NCBI RefSeq assembly: GCF_015234355.1
Contig: NZ_JADGMV010000002.1
Span: 434,001 to 498,000, forward strand
Reading direction: 5' to 3'
DNA length: 64,000 nucleotides
DNA from: Psychrobacter sp. NG25
Lineage (GTDB): Bacteria; Pseudomonadota; Gammaproteobacteria; Pseudomonadales; Moraxellaceae
The notes beneath the pieces were generated by a model. The model searched no databases. It saw nothing but the letters and a program-made list of their open reading frames with translations, and was not told where the DNA came from. The position numbers were made by a program, and so were the translations under genes. Shown here piece by piece: positions 9,177 to 19,466 of this stretch. The first letter of the stretch is position 1, and every line of letters starts with the position of its first letter.

Positions 9177-9208
9177 GAGCGATGCCAGAAATAGCATCGC
9201 TCTTGACG
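9177..9208 (+). terminator. Terminator-like hairpin after the M16 pair
   Basis: Arms GAGCGATGC (9177-9185) and GCATCGCTC (9194-9202) form a perfect 9-bp stem with an 8-base loop. The following TTGACGTTT is a weak T-tract, so termination may be partial. Confidence 0.6.
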
Positions 9209-9243
9209 TTTATCTTTAGCAACAAAGACAGTTAAGGACATAT

Positions 9244-9813
9244 TTAATTGGCAATCGTTACGGCAACGTCATAAATAAAATTTTCAGGTTTATAGTCTGC
9301 CCCATTGTAAGCCAGTCGAATCACGTGCTTGTCGTAAGAGCTTACTTGATAATCACCATTGGCAAAGTTATATAACGTAGGGACTATTAATAATGCTTCG
9401 ATTTGACGATTGTTAACTTTAACAGAAATATTTTGACCTTCTTGTGGATATAGAAAATAATCACAATAATCATTTACCATAACTTCTGCAGTACGCTCAA
9501 CGACCTGACTGCCTACATCCTCTTGTATCAGTTTTGGACAGACATCTGAACGTTGTGAAGCCAATCGAGCATAAGAGTTTCGAATATTGTCTTCAATCTC
9601 TTGCGCTTCTTGCAAGGTTTTATCAGCATTGTTAGCAGTCGCCTCGGTCATTGGCATACTGTCTTCAAAAATAGAATCTGGACTGCAAGCACTGATAAAT
9701 AAAATCGAGAATATGACTGAACCAAATAAAACAATGTGCTTGTTATTTGACTGCAAGAATGTTTTGGTTGGTTTATAGGTATTATTATTTTTTGCTGAGT
9801 ACTGCTTTTTCAT
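9244..9813 (-). CDS. Putative lipoprotein of unknown function
   Basis: This is a 189-residue protein with a long basic N region, a hydrophobic core and a lipobox ISAC (Cys43), so probably lipid-anchored. After a short helical segment rich in Glu/Ala/Asn (about 55-85), the rest looks like a small beta-rich domain with two further cysteines (CPKLI and NDYCDYF). I recognise no family. It is convergent with the M16 operon and stands alone. Confidence 0.6.
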   Translation of the reverse strand: MKKQYSAKNNNTYKPTKTFLQSNNKHIVLFGSVIFSILFISACSPDSIFEDSMPMTEATANNADKTLQEAQEIEDNIRNSYARLASQRSDVCPKLIQEDVGSQVVERTAEVMVNDYCDYFLYPQEGQNISVKVNNRQIEALLIVPTLYNFANGDYQVSSYDKHVIRLAYNGADYKPENFIYDVAVTIAN

Positions 9814-10045
9814 AAATTCTACTTATAATAAATTACTTGCAAAAGTATGGAATTACTAAGATTGATAGGCGAGCTTTGCAAGCTGTCTAGCGACTCAATC
9901 AAGAGGTCAAATAAGTGGTACTTTTAGTTATACGAATATAGTCTATCAACATATTCGTTAATACCAAAAAAATTTATGACTTATGCGTTTATTTCTTACT
10001 TTTGAACCATCTCATAGCTGATAATCTACTCACTGATAAGCAATC

Positions 10046-10987
10046 CTAATAGCGACAGGGCGAGCCACTACTCGCATGGTTGAACCCCCACTTACGATAG
10101 CCATCAGTATCTAAATGAATAGCGCCTGTCGCATATAACCCTAAACCAAAATTATGCCCACTTCCCTGATATTGCCAAAATTGACATAATCCATCCTGCA
10201 TCGTGCTACGCTGCCATGGGTTATATTCATATTCTGGCACCCAGATGTCCATAGCACTAGCATTCATGTGCTTGCTGCTGTCAGCACCGCCTGCACAATC
10301 ATTGAGGCCGGGACTACGATATACCGAACGTATTTCACTACTTGCAGGCAAGATGCCCTGCTGCTTGAGCTCACTATACAGACGTAACGTCGGTACAATG
10401 TTTGCCCATAATTCTTGCGGTGGCAACTGATAAGGCTCATAGCCACATTTACTCCAGCTACGAGCAGTAGTCAATAACTGTGATAGTGGTGGTACGTTTT
10501 TTGAGCCCACTTGCGAGCTGAGATAGCGTTGATACTCTGCCACTTGTTTGGCACGGTAACTGTTGTTATTCAGCCATACGTTAAAGTCCATACTAACGGC
10601 GTCATTGTAATCATTGTTTGCTGCGTCCTGTCCTTCATGATTGTGCTCCGTGCCATAAGTAGGACGCCGGTTAATATTGACACGTTTGTTTTCTTCGATA
10701 GATAGACGGGCATCCAAATTAAAATCACGCTGTTTTTGAGCAATCAATCCCTGCATACTATCGCCATTGGTAACATTGTCGCCACTCAGCATCGTAATAC
10801 CAGGGCTGTGAATTGAGCCATTTGTGGAAGGTTCAATGTAGACATTGCTACCTTGACGTACTTGTATTCGACGTTCACTATTATCACTGGTAAGCGCAGC
10901 ATGGGCAGATATACTGCTGGCACACACAAGTAATGCAATCATAGGCTGCTGAATATGCCTATAGTTTCGGGCTGTTATATTGATCAT
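10046..10987 (-). CDS. M15-type D-Ala-D-Ala carboxypeptidase-like protein
   Basis: This 313-residue exported protein has a signal peptide ending near SAHA. The C-terminal domain (about 175-313) looks like the peptidase M15 (VanY/DacA-like) zinc fold: SVYRSPGLNDCAGG, then SSKHMNASAMDIW giving the His and Asp zinc ligands, and HLDTDGYRKW with a third His. Members trim peptidoglycan peptides in the periplasm. The middle portion (about 30-170) is Asn/Gln-rich and unassigned. It faces away from rodA across about 250 bases. No clear ribosome site is seen at the ATG. Confidence 0.75.
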   Translation of the reverse strand: MINITARNYRHIQQPMIALLVCASSISAHAALTSDNSERRIQVRQGSNVYIEPSTNGSIHSPGITMLSGDNVTNGDSMQGLIAQKQRDFNLDARLSIEENKRVNINRRPTYGTEHNHEGQDAANNDYNDAVSMDFNVWLNNNSYRAKQVAEYQRYLSSQVGSKNVPPLSQLLTTARSWSKCGYEPYQLPPQELWANIVPTLRLYSELKQQGILPASSEIRSVYRSPGLNDCAGGADSSKHMNASAMDIWVPEYEYNPWQRSTMQDGLCQFWQYQGSGHNFGLGLYATGAIHLDTDGYRKWGFNHASSGSPCRY

Positions 10988-11243
10988 CGCAAGAGACTAC
11001 CGCTAAAAACGTTTTATCGATACTATCAAATTTTCAGCAAGCAGGCTAAACTATCGCTTCCAATCAGAGGTGTGATATTCGTAATTAACACTTATCCTCA
11101 TAATTTTTATAATTATGTGACTTTATTGCTTAGGTGTTACTTTTTACGCAACATTGCACTAGTAAATAACATCCTGTTCTCTCTGAATCTATATCATTAG
11201 ATAAAACTTTTCTTTTACACCAATTGCCAGACTCACTTTGCCT

Positions 11244-12386
11244 ATGTCTTCTAATCCGCAATATCGTTTTTCACGTCAGAGCCATCATTTCGGCCAAGGT
11301 CATGCACCAACGCTATGGCAGCGTATTCATATCGACCCATGGCTAACCCTGCTTTTATTAACGGTTTGCTGCATTGGTTTGACGATTTTATACAGTGCTG
11401 CAGCCCAAGACGTTAATATGGTCATACGCCAGATGATCAGCTATGGTGTGGCGTTTACCGTCATGATTATTATGGCGCAGATACCTCCTAGTATTTATCG
11501 TACCTTTACGCCCATATTTTATGTGCTTGGGCTCATACTGTTGGTGCTAGTTGATATCATCGGCGAAGTACGTATGGGTGCTCAGCGGTGGATTAACCTA
11601 CCTGGGTTTGGTAGTGTTCAGCCATCAGAATTTATGAGACTGGGCATGCCGATGATGTGTGCTTGGTTTCTGTCCAAACGTGAGTTGCCACCATCCGCTT
11701 CCAGTATCGCTATCACGTTAGGGTTAATCATAGTACCTGTCTTATTGATTGCAAAAGAGCCTGACCTTGGTACTTCGATATTGGTAGCAGCCAGCGGTAT
11801 TTTTGTGTTGTTCTTAGCAGGTCTATCTTGGCGACTGATTTCAGCAGCAGCCATTCTAGCAGTACCTCTTATCGCCTTCGCTTGGAACTTTCTATTGCAC
11901 GACTATCAGCGAACACGCGTCATGACATTGCTAAACCCTGAAGCCGATGTTCAAGGGGCTGGTTGGAATATTATTCAATCCAAAACCGCTATTGGGTCTG
12001 GTGGCCTCACAGGAAAAGGCTACTTAGAGGGTACGCAGTCGCACCTACACTTCTTACCAGAGGGTCATACGGATTTTATTATTGCGGCTTTTTCTGAAGA
12101 ATTTGGCTTGCTAGGTGTATTGCTATTGATGTTTATTTACTCTTGTATCCTCATGCGCGCCTTGTACATTGCCTTTACCCACCCTGATGCCTATAGCAGA
12201 TTGTTAGCAGGTGCTATTGCGATGTCTTTCTTTGTTTATGTATTCGTCAATGTCGGCATGGTTGGTGGTATTTTACCTGTGGTTGGTGTCCCTCTACCTT
12301 TTATCAGCTATGGTGGTACTGCTATCGTAACTCTCATGGCAGGCTTTGGGCTGCTAATGTCTATCCACACCCATAAATCAGGTTAA
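11244..12386 (+). CDS. rodA: RodA, SEDS peptidoglycan glycosyltransferase
   Basis: This polytopic inner-membrane protein of the SEDS family (380 residues from the ATG) polymerises lateral-wall glycan together with a class B PBP. Evidence is the conserved LNPEADVQGAGWNIIQSKTAIGSGG block, the FLPEGHTDFIIAAFSEEFG segment and the C-terminal GVPLPFISYGGTA. About ten membrane helices are visible. The frame also opens at a TTG at 11238, two codons earlier; I prefer the ATG. No strong ribosome site is visible. No mrdA or mreBCD is next to it here. Confidence 0.93.
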   Translation: MSSNPQYRFSRQSHHFGQGHAPTLWQRIHIDPWLTLLLLTVCCIGLTILYSAAAQDVNMVIRQMISYGVAFTVMIIMAQIPPSIYRTFTPIFYVLGLILLVLVDIIGEVRMGAQRWINLPGFGSVQPSEFMRLGMPMMCAWFLSKRELPPSASSIAITLGLIIVPVLLIAKEPDLGTSILVAASGIFVLFLAGLSWRLISAAAILAVPLIAFAWNFLLHDYQRTRVMTLLNPEADVQGAGWNIIQSKTAIGSGGLTGKGYLEGTQSHLHFLPEGHTDFIIAAFSEEFGLLGVLLLMFIYSCILMRALYIAFTHPDAYSRLLAGAIAMSFFVYVFVNVGMVGGILPVVGVPLPFISYGGTAIVTLMAGFGLLMSIHTHKSG

Positions 12387-12406
12387 CACTGATTTGTCAA
12401 AAAACA

Positions 12407-12464
12407 CTTAAAGATAACTGGGAGGAATAAAATAGAATGTCACTCTTCCCAGTTATCTTTTGAC
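12407..12464 (+). terminator. Long-stem hairpin after rodA
   Basis: Arms AAAGATAACTGGGA (12410-12423) and TCCCAGTTATCTTT (12447-12460) pair perfectly over 14 bp, with a 23-base loop and one further T. It probably ends the rodA transcript. Confidence 0.7.
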
Positions 12465-13238
12465 TATTAAATTAACGGATTAAAGTGGTGGATTTAGACA
12501 GCAGTGAATTTGAAAACAACTGAGCATGAATATTAAACAATCAGATATTAGACCCAACTAATGATTTCTAGTATCTGACTATTTCAATAGAAAATATAAT
12601 GGCCTTCACAAAAGCACTCATACACGTCATAAAAAACACTTATAAATAGTTGATATATATCATATAAACACCAACTTTATCTTTAATTCTTTTCTCGAAA
12701 AATACACCTCTATAAATAGTAATGATAGATTTTAATCCTTGTTTTTTACAAATAATTGCGTTAACCTCGTTCAAATGTACTTTGATACATAACCCGTACA
12801 GAGCTACTAAAAAAGTTTTCATTCAATTATATTCTAGTTGTAGCCCAGCCGTATAGTAAGCAGCTTGTAGATTTTGAGCTTTCAAATACACTACTTAATT
12901 AACGGTTTAGCCACAAAGTTATACGTAAAGACATTTATTAAGTAATAGGTTTAGTACTTAACTTTCCTATTTGATTAATGTGTTTTACGGGTATCGTTGA
13001 CTATCATTTGAGCGTGTCATAAGTACCTTCAGTTAAGTAACTGTAACCGACTTATGATGATGAAAAATCACCCTATATTAAGATCTATAAAAGCCCTATC
13101 TGGTATTAACTATTACATAAAAATCAGATGAATAATGCGGCTTCAGAGTGTATGACACAGTTAAGTTGAACAGATACTGTGACACTCTATCTAATATGAT
13201 TAGAGTTAGGTTTTAATGTACACGTTATAGAGGTATCT
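12465..13238. other. Long AT-rich intergenic region upstream of the RlpA-like gene
   Basis: This gap of about 770 bases has no defensible gene. A 60-codon minus-strand frame at 12640-12822 exists but has AT-driven composition (many Ile, Lys and Tyr) and no recognisable family. No repeat of family A or B is seen. It may contain the promoter and a long leader for the gene at 13239, or a small RNA that I cannot call by eye. Confidence 0.4.
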
Positions 13239-13853
13239 ATGAACAAGCGTTTATCTGGTTTACTTACCGTCTCAGCAGTATTGTTTGCTGGCTCTGCAGC
13301 CGTTACTAATGCAAATGCTGTAGAATCAAAAACCTCCCTTGCGATGATTTCACAAGATAACGCCTCCCATATCGATCGTGTGCTTGGTGAGCTTAGCCGT
13401 CAACATGATGGTGCATCAAGTTTGGTTAAGTCAGCACGTCAACCTACTTCATTAGCGCTTAGCAGTTCGCTGTTGGCTAATGACACGACCCAAGTAAGCA
13501 ATGATGAAGATGTACTAGAGCGTCTGACAGCTGTCGCCTCTAATTCAGTCAGCAAATTTAAGCAGACTGGTCTCGCTTCTTGGTATGGTCGTAAATTCCA
13601 TGGTCGTAAAACAGCCAGTGGCGAAACATTTGATATGAATGCATTGACGGCTGCCCATCGCTCATTACCATTGAACTGTTATATTAAAGTCACCAATAAG
13701 ACAAACGGTAAAAGCGTCGTGGTAAAAGTGAATGACCGTGGTCCATTCCATGGCAACCGTGTATTAGATTTATCTTATGGCGCTGCTAAAAGCCTAGGTA
13801 TTACGAACAAAGGGGTTGGCAACGTTTCTATTGAGCGTGTTTCAGGACCATAG
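13239..13853 (+). CDS. RlpA-like double-psi beta-barrel protein
   Basis: This is a 204-residue exported protein. A signal peptide ends near NANA, a polar linker follows (about 28-108), then an RlpA domain (about 110-200): GLASWYGRKFHGRKTASGE, FDMNALTAAHRSLPL, VKVNDRGPFHGNRVLDLS. RlpA domains bind or cleave denuded glycan strands at the septum; the conserved His and Asp (AAHRSLP, NDRGP) are kept. There is no SPOR domain, unlike E. coli RlpA. AGAGG before the ATG is a fair ribosome site. Confidence 0.88.
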   Translation: MNKRLSGLLTVSAVLFAGSAAVTNANAVESKTSLAMISQDNASHIDRVLGELSRQHDGASSLVKSARQPTSLALSSSLLANDTTQVSNDEDVLERLTAVASNSVSKFKQTGLASWYGRKFHGRKTASGETFDMNALTAAHRSLPLNCYIKVTNKTNGKSVVVKVNDRGPFHGNRVLDLSYGAAKSLGITNKGVGNVSIERVSGP

Positions 13854-13925
13854 TTCTACCACAATAGTTCTGCCCCAGACTTTATCTAAAAAATACGTCA
13901 AAATCTGATAGATATATCAAACAAT

Positions 13926-13962
13926 AAAAAGCGCCTAACCATGATGAGTTAGGCGCTTTTTT
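13926..13962. terminator. Bidirectional terminator between the RlpA-like gene and radA
   Basis: Arms GCGCCTAAC (13931-13939) and GTTAGGCGC (13948-13956) form a 9-bp stem, flanked by five As on one side and five or more Ts on the other. It can end transcripts from both convergent genes. Confidence 0.9.
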
Positions 13963-13999
13963 ATTTAGCTCAAATTGGCTATATTGAAGATATAAGACC

Positions 14000-15436
14000 T
14001 TACAATTCAAATGCGCTTTCAATCGCATCATCAAGCCGCTCTACAGCAATGACATTAATACCTTTAAACTGAGGCGCATTCTTAGCAGGCGCATTCGCCT
14101 TTGGAATGATGGCATGCTTGAATCCATGTTTCATCGCTTCTTTTAGACGCTCTTGCCCATTAGGTACAGGGCGAATTTCACCAGAGAGTCCTACCTCACC
14201 AAAGACCGCCAATGAAGATGGCAATGCCCGTTCCTTAATGCTTGAGGCACAGGCCAACAATACTGCTAAATCAGACCCTGTCTCTATGACTTTGACTCCG
14301 CCGACCACATTGACATATACATCTTGCCCACTGGTATGAATACCACCATGACGGTGCATGACAGCTAGCAACATGGATAGACGCTGAAAGTCCAACCCCA
14401 ACGCCATCCGTCTAGGTGAACCTTGCGAATCATCAACTAAGGCCTGTACTTCTACCAATAGAGGTCTTGTACCTTCGCGGCTGACCATGACAACAGAACC
14501 AGCCACAGGTTTGTCATAACGACTCAAAAATATCGCTGATGGATTGGCAACTTCTTTAAGACCCATGTCAGTCATACCAAAAATACCTAACTCATTAACC
14601 GCACCGAAACGGTTTTTGACGGCACGAATCATGCGAAATTTAGAGTCTGACTGACCTTCGAAGTACAACACCGTATCAACCATATGCTCAAGTACACGGG
14701 GTCCTGCTAGTGTGCCCTCTTTCGTCACATGACCCACTAAGAATAGTGCGGTGCCCGTTTGCTTAGCATAGCGGGTCAAAATAGCTGCAGACTCTCTAAT
14801 CTGACTGACACCGCCCGGCGCAGAATTGATCGCATCTGTATAAATAGTTTGTATAGAGTCAATAATGGCAATGGCTGGCTGCTCTTGCGTTAAAGCCGCG
14901 CAAATTGTCTCTACATTGGTTTCAGCAAGTACGCGTAGCCTATCTGCAGGCAAATCCAAACGTTTGGCGCGCATGGCTACCTGCGCAAGTGACTCTTCAC
15001 CTGTCACATACAGTGCACTACCTGCTAATGAGTCAGCACGTGCCATATTAGTCGCCGTTTGCAATAGAATAGTCGACTTACCAATACCAGGGTCGCCGCC
15101 TATCAGTACTACAGAACCAGCGACCAATCCACCACCCAGCACTCGATCGAACTCACCAATGCCCGTCGGTAGACGCGTGTCTAACGTTACGCTGACTGCG
15201 TTGAGTGGCATGACCGCACTATGCGTACCTGAATAATTACCCGCAGGTGCGCCAGTACTACGAGAAGCGGCACGACTGGCATTAGGCTTGGCTGTACTTT
15301 TATTATGATGTGGCATGCTGACATTAGGTGCTTCAACCAAGCTATTCCACTCGCCACAATCGGTACACTGCCCTGCCCACTTGCCAAAATGCGCACCGCA
15401 ATGCTGACAGACATAGCTGCTCTTATTTTTTGCCAT
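14000..15436 (-). CDS. radA: RadA (Sms) DNA repair ATPase
   Basis: This 478-residue protein processes recombination intermediates. Domains in order: a zinc finger CQHC...CTDC (residues ~9-30), a RecA-like ATPase with Walker A GGDPGIGKST, the RadA-specific KNRFG motif, and a Lon protease-like C-terminal domain without the catalytic pair (about 320-478, with GLSGEIRPV). It is a helicase that extends D-loops with RecA. It shares the terminator at 13926-13962 with the convergent RlpA-like gene. Confidence 0.96.
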   Translation of the reverse strand: MAKNKSSYVCQHCGAHFGKWAGQCTDCGEWNSLVEAPNVSMPHHNKSTAKPNASRAASRSTGAPAGNYSGTHSAVMPLNAVSVTLDTRLPTGIGEFDRVLGGGLVAGSVVLIGGDPGIGKSTILLQTATNMARADSLAGSALYVTGEESLAQVAMRAKRLDLPADRLRVLAETNVETICAALTQEQPAIAIIDSIQTIYTDAINSAPGGVSQIRESAAILTRYAKQTGTALFLVGHVTKEGTLAGPRVLEHMVDTVLYFEGQSDSKFRMIRAVKNRFGAVNELGIFGMTDMGLKEVANPSAIFLSRYDKPVAGSVVMVSREGTRPLLVEVQALVDDSQGSPRRMALGLDFQRLSMLLAVMHRHGGIHTSGQDVYVNVVGGVKVIETGSDLAVLLACASSIKERALPSSLAVFGEVGLSGEIRPVPNGQERLKEAMKHGFKHAIIPKANAPAKNAPQFKGINVIAVERLDDAIESAFEL

Positions 15437-15751
15437 AATTTATGAGCCTTATTCAGGTGTTCAATCAAAAATAACTGAGAAAATATCGTGGCACTTGTAT
15501 GAGTGCTAGTCTATATATAAGTATTAGCTTAAGAATGACTTTGAGACCAATCAGTTGTAATCATGACGGACTATGCGCGATAGGGGTGATGGCATCAAAT
15601 ATAGTCAAATCAATATAAATTCAACTATAAAATGATGTTCTAGAAATAAGAAAAGTAGCTATAGTAGTAACTGGCTGAAATAAATCATTAAACCTTTTAA
15701 TTCTAGCAGCCAGCTTAAATATTAGCGTGGTATATATGAAAAGGTATCAAT
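15437..15751. other. Intergenic region between lptB and radA
   Basis: This 315-base AT-rich gap carries the radA promoter and the end of the lpt transcript. A weak pairing of TAACTGGCTG (near 15670) with CAGCCAGCTTA (near 15709), with a loop of about 30 bases, could be a poor terminator for lptB. Confidence 0.4.
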
Positions 15752-16531
15752 TTATACCTGAAAATCCTTACCTAAATAGACGGATTTCACTAGCTCATTG
15801 TCTAAGACTTCAGCCGAAGTACCTTCCGCAATGATGGCGCCCTCTGAAACGATATAAGCCTTTTCACAAATGGCCAATGTATCGCGTACATTATGATCCG
15901 TAATTAAAACCCCAATACCACGATTTTTTAGGGACAGAATAACGTCTTTAATATCACCAACAGAGATAGGATCAACGCCTGCAAAAGGCTCATCTAGTAA
16001 GATAAATTTTGGGTCAGCTGCCAATGCGCGTGCAATTTCACAGCGACGACGCTCACCACCTGACACACTCATTCCCAAAGATTTCCGCACATGCTCTAAA
16101 TGAAATTCACCGATTAACTTTTCAAGCTCTTGCTTTTGTTCACTTTTACTTAACTCTTTACGAGTTTGCAAAATAGCCAGAATATTGTCTTCGATAGACA
16201 ATTTACGGAAAATAGAGGCTTCTTGCGGTAAATAGCCAATACCTGCACGAGCACGCTCATGCATCGCATACTTAGATAGGTCCATTTTTCCTAACGTCAC
16301 ACGGCCTTTATCCATGTTAACCAGACCCACCACCATATAAAAACTAGTCGTCTTACCTGCACCGTTGGGTCCTAACAACCCAACGACTTGTCCTTGTTCA
16401 ACAGAGAACGAGACATCTTTTACGACCCAACGTTTACCATAGCGCTTACCTAGATTTTGCATCGATAATCGCTCAGCAGGTACTATATTATTACCCGTGG
16501 CTGGAGAGTCTATATTTTTACTATCACTCAT
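15752..16531 (-). CDS. lptB: LptB, LPS export ABC ATPase
   Basis: This 259-residue ATPase powers LPS extraction by LptFG. It shows Walker A GPNGAGKT, the signature [16 protein letters not shown], Walker B ILLDEP with the FAGVDPISV loop, and the switch His in [10 protein letters not shown]. It is the last gene of the minus-strand order kdsD, kdsC, lptC, lptA, lptB. An N-terminal stretch of about 20 polar residues precedes the usual start of the domain. Confidence 0.97.
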   Translation of the reverse strand: MSDSKNIDSPATGNNIVPAERLSMQNLGKRYGKRWVVKDVSFSVEQGQVVGLLGPNGAGKTTSFYMVVGLVNMDKGRVTLGKMDLSKYAMHERARAGIGYLPQEASIFRKLSIEDNILAILQTRKELSKSEQKQELEKLIGEFHLEHVRKSLGMSVSGGERRRCEIARALAADPKFILLDEPFAGVDPISVGDIKDVILSLKNRGIGVLITDHNVRDTLAICEKAYIVSEGAIIAEGTSAEVLDNELVKSVYLGKDFQV

Positions 16532-16608
16532 AACTTACTCATACTGTTGAAGAATCTAAGCACTGGTGCAGGCTGGTTAGTATATTGGTACATAGACGAT
16601 TTAACGTC

Positions 16609-17172
16609 TTAGCGTACGCCACTTTGGCTGCTGCCACTACTGGGCGGAAATACCAATTCTACTCGCTGATTACCACCAGCAGTTGCCTCAACATCGCCTG
16701 CTTTTAGGCTATAACGAATGACATTACCAGCAAAACTTGCACCATTCTGAACCAACTTGGCATTACCTGTTAAAGTAATGATGCCGGTAACCGCATTATA
16801 ATCGATCTTGCTGGCTTGGCCTTTTGCTAAGCCTTTTTCTTGAGTCACTACCTGCTGCATAGTCGCTGGACGTCCGGTCGCTACGGCTGAGTTAATACTA
16901 CGCTGCTGCGATAAGTTGACAGTGATATTGTCCGCTGTCATCTTAAACGTACCTTGAGTGATACTGACATTGCCTGAGTAACTGGTCACCCCTGTACGCT
17001 CACTATAAGTCGCTTTGTCAGCCAGCAGTTTTATTTCTTGATTAGAATCTGATGGTAGTGCATGGCTGTAAAGTGGCAATGCTAGCAGCATGACCATTGG
17101 TAACTTGCGCAGTTGACGCAAGCTATGTACTTTTGAATTTGAGCGCAAAGTAGGCAAAAATTTAGATTTCAT
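16609..17172 (-). CDS. lptA: LptA, periplasmic LPS bridge protein
   Basis: This 187-residue protein has a signal peptide ending near SHALP and an OstA/LptA beta-jellyroll domain (about 45-160: TYSERTGVTSYSGNVSITQG, ITLTGNAKLVQNG). It forms the periplasmic bridge that carries LPS from LptC to LptD. It sits between lptC and lptB with gaps of about 80-90 bases, consistent with one operon. Confidence 0.93.
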   Translation of the reverse strand: MKSKFLPTLRSNSKVHSLRQLRKLPMVMLLALPLYSHALPSDSNQEIKLLADKATYSERTGVTSYSGNVSITQGTFKMTADNITVNLSQQRSINSAVATGRPATMQQVVTQEKGLAKGQASKIDYNAVTGIITLTGNAKLVQNGASFAGNVIRYSLKAGDVEATAGGNQRVELVFPPSSGSSQSGVR

Positions 17173-17260
17173 AAAATCACTCGTTTTATAATGGGTAGTA
17201 GAATTTGCAAACTTTATGCTAGCTGCTGTCTTTTAATATAAGCAATAAGCACAGTTATCA

Positions 17261-17845
17261 TTAGAACAATGCTTTATCTTGGCGTTCAGAAGGGGTAAAA
17301 GCAACAGCGACGTGGCCAAACTCATACTCACCTGTTTCAAGATTGGCAGTCATACTAGAAGCTTCAAAACGATTCATCCCTTGCACAACCTGAACAGGCT
17401 CGTCACTATATACTTTACCTGACTTAGTATTACCTTTAAGGGTACTACCTGTGACTTTTATTGGCTCAACCTCAGACGCGTCTTTGTTGCCTTCACTAAC
17501 AAGTGAGAAGCCACCTGATAGACTAAGCTCACCTGTCTCTTGACTGATAGCAGCCGTACCTGCTTCAATACGATAGCGCTGTTCAGCGGACGGCTCCCAA
17601 TTCATAATGATACCTGACATTTCGTCCAAATTGGTCTCTGGATTATGCGTCAAGGACTCAGCTGTCAGCTCATACTCAGTCTCACCTTCATCGTTAGTCT
17701 GTACCGCCTTAATTTCTGTTGCCTCATAATCGACATCAGTGGGCGCCATACTAACTGGTGGCGCAACATCACCCTGCTGCTGAAAAAACCAACCTGCAAT
17801 ACCAGCAATAATTAATGCAATAATTACTAAAACACGAGTATTCAC
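17261..17845 (-). CDS. lptC: LptC, LPS export protein
   Basis: This 194-residue protein has one N-terminal membrane helix (residues ~5-22) and an LptC beta-jellyroll periplasmic domain (ELTAESLTHNPETN, LTGEYEFGHV-like end). It receives LPS from LptBFG and hands it to LptA. Its start overlaps the end of kdsC by 4 bases, so the two are translationally coupled. Confidence 0.92.
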   Translation of the reverse strand: MNTRVLVIIALIIAGIAGWFFQQQGDVAPPVSMAPTDVDYEATEIKAVQTNDEGETEYELTAESLTHNPETNLDEMSGIIMNWEPSAEQRYRIEAGTAAISQETGELSLSGGFSLVSEGNKDASEVEPIKVTGSTLKGNTKSGKVYSDEPVQVVQGMNRFEASSMTANLETGEYEFGHVAVAFTPSERQDKALF

Positions 17846-18411
17846 GACAAATCATCCTGAGTTTTTACTTCATCAAGCGTATAGTGCGCAATAAAGTCTT
17901 GATAGTGTCCATGACCCTTTAAGATGAGATCACATATTTCACGTACAGCGCCAGTGCCACCTGCACGAGTCGTGACCATATCGCTTCGATTGATTACTTC
18001 CGCATGTGCATTAGGGACCGTGGCAGAAAACCCAACCGTTTGCATAGCTTTAATATCTGGTAAATCATCACCCATATAAGCACAATCAGCTACCGTAATA
18101 TTGAGCGCTGGATCAAGTGTTGATAGTAGCTCATTCAAAGCAATCAGCTTATCGTCACGCCCTTGTACCACATAGCCAACACCCATCTCTAGGGCACGCT
18201 TATCAACCATAGCGCTGCTACGACCAGTAATAATAGCTGTTAAGATGCCATAACGCGCTAAAGACTTAACACCAACACCATCATGAACTGAAAATGCTTT
18301 GGTCTCGATACCATTGGCATCATAGATGATTTGACCATTTGATAAGATGCCATCAACATCCATTACCAGTAATTTTACCTGTCCAGCTTTTTTGATTAAG
18401 TCTTGCATCAT
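17842..18411 (-). CDS. kdsC: KdsC, Kdo-8-phosphate phosphatase
   Basis: This 189-residue HAD-family phosphatase removes phosphate from 3-deoxy-D-manno-octulosonate 8-phosphate in Kdo synthesis. HAD motif I is MDVDGILSNG, motif II is the Thr in AIITGRSS, and motif III/IV is YMGDDLPD. It has the short C0-type KdsC layout without a cap domain. The gene lies between kdsD and lptC, the usual neighbourhood. Confidence 0.95.
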   Translation of the reverse strand: MMQDLIKKAGQVKLLVMDVDGILSNGQIIYDANGIETKAFSVHDGVGVKSLARYGILTAIITGRSSAMVDKRALEMGVGYVVQGRDDKLIALNELLSTLDPALNITVADCAYMGDDLPDIKAMQTVGFSATVPNAHAEVINRSDMVTTRAGGTGAVREICDLILKGHGHYQDFIAHYTLDEVKTQDDLS

Positions 18412-18473
18412 GTACCTCTTGCTTAACGCTACTTATTAGATTTTATTATGATAAACCGATAATACCAGTCTGC

Positions 18474-19466
18474 TTACTTTACACCAGCTTGCAACAAGTC
18501 ATGTACCGTAATAATCGCTTCTAAACGATCTTCGTCATCAATAATTAACAACTGACTGATGCTGTTTTCGTTCATCACGCTAAGCGCATCTGAGGCACGC
18601 ATAGATTTACTAATACGGCGTGGATTGCTGACCATTACGTCACCCATCGGCGTTTGTAAATCAATGCCTTTTTCTAGGCCACGACGCAGGTCACCATCTG
18701 TAAACACGCCAATGACTTTATCACTATCATCAGTCACCACTGTCATACCTAAACGCCCAGCAGACATCGTAAATAAAGCTTCTTGCAGTGGAGCGTTCTG
18801 ATGAATAAGTGGCAGATTCTCAGACTGAGTATGCATTAAATCTTCAACTCGCGTTAGCAGCTGGCGGCCTAGTGCACCTGCCGGATGCGACAATGCAAAA
18901 TCTTCTGAGGTAAAGTTACGGGCATGTACCAAAGCAACTGCCAGTGCATCGCCAAGGGCCAAAGTAGCTGTGGTACTCGAGGTAGGTGCTAGATTAAGAG
19001 GACAAGCTTCCTGAAACTGACCCAGTGTCAAGACAATATCAGCGGCACGAGGCAGCATGCCACGCTTATCACGGCTAATGCTAATCAATGGAATATTTAA
19101 ACGTTTAACAACAGGCAGTAGCATCTTAATTTCATCAGACTCACCAGAGTTAGAGATAGCAAGTAGCACATCACCTTTTACCAGCATACCCAAATCACCA
19201 TGTCCCGCTTCACCAGGATGCATAAAAAATGATGGTGTACCAGTAGAGGCAAATGTTGCCGCGATTTTACGTCCAATCAGCCCTGACTTACCCATACCGG
19301 TCACTACTACTCGACCCTGACAGGCCAAAATAGTATCGCAAGCTTGTGCGAATCTATCATCTATCTGTTCTGTCAATAATGTTAGCGCAGATATTTCTGT
19401 ATTAATCGCTTCGATAGCTCTACTGATAAATTGCTTATGGGTCAAATTAGCTTGGGTATTATCCAT
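18474..19466 (-). CDS. kdsD: KdsD, D-arabinose 5-phosphate isomerase
   Basis: This 330-residue enzyme converts ribulose 5-phosphate to arabinose 5-phosphate, the first step to Kdo. An N-terminal SIS domain (about 45-190) holds VVTGMGKSGLIGRK, HPGEAGHGDLGM and SNSGESDE. Two CBS domains follow (about 215-330; GVFTDGDLRRGL and a final TVHDLLQAGVK). It is the first gene of the Kdo/Lpt block. Confidence 0.95.
   Translation of the reverse strand: MDNTQANLTHKQFISRAIEAINTEISALTLLTEQIDDRFAQACDTILACQGRVVVTGMGKSGLIGRKIAATFASTGTPSFFMHPGEAGHGDLGMLVKGDVLLAISNSGESDEIKMLLPVVKRLNIPLISISRDKRGMLPRAADIVLTLGQFQEACPLNLAPTSSTTATLALGDALAVALVHARNFTSEDFALSHPAGALGRQLLTRVEDLMHTQSENLPLIHQNAPLQEALFTMSAGRLGMTVVTDDSDKVIGVFTDGDLRRGLEKGIDLQTPMGDVMVSNPRRISKSMRASDALSVMNENSISQLLIIDDEDRLEAIITVHDLLQAGVK

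Noticed and set aside
12640-12822. 60-codon minus-strand ORF in the rodA to RlpA-like gap
   Set aside because: It has AT-driven composition, no ribosome site and no recognisable family.
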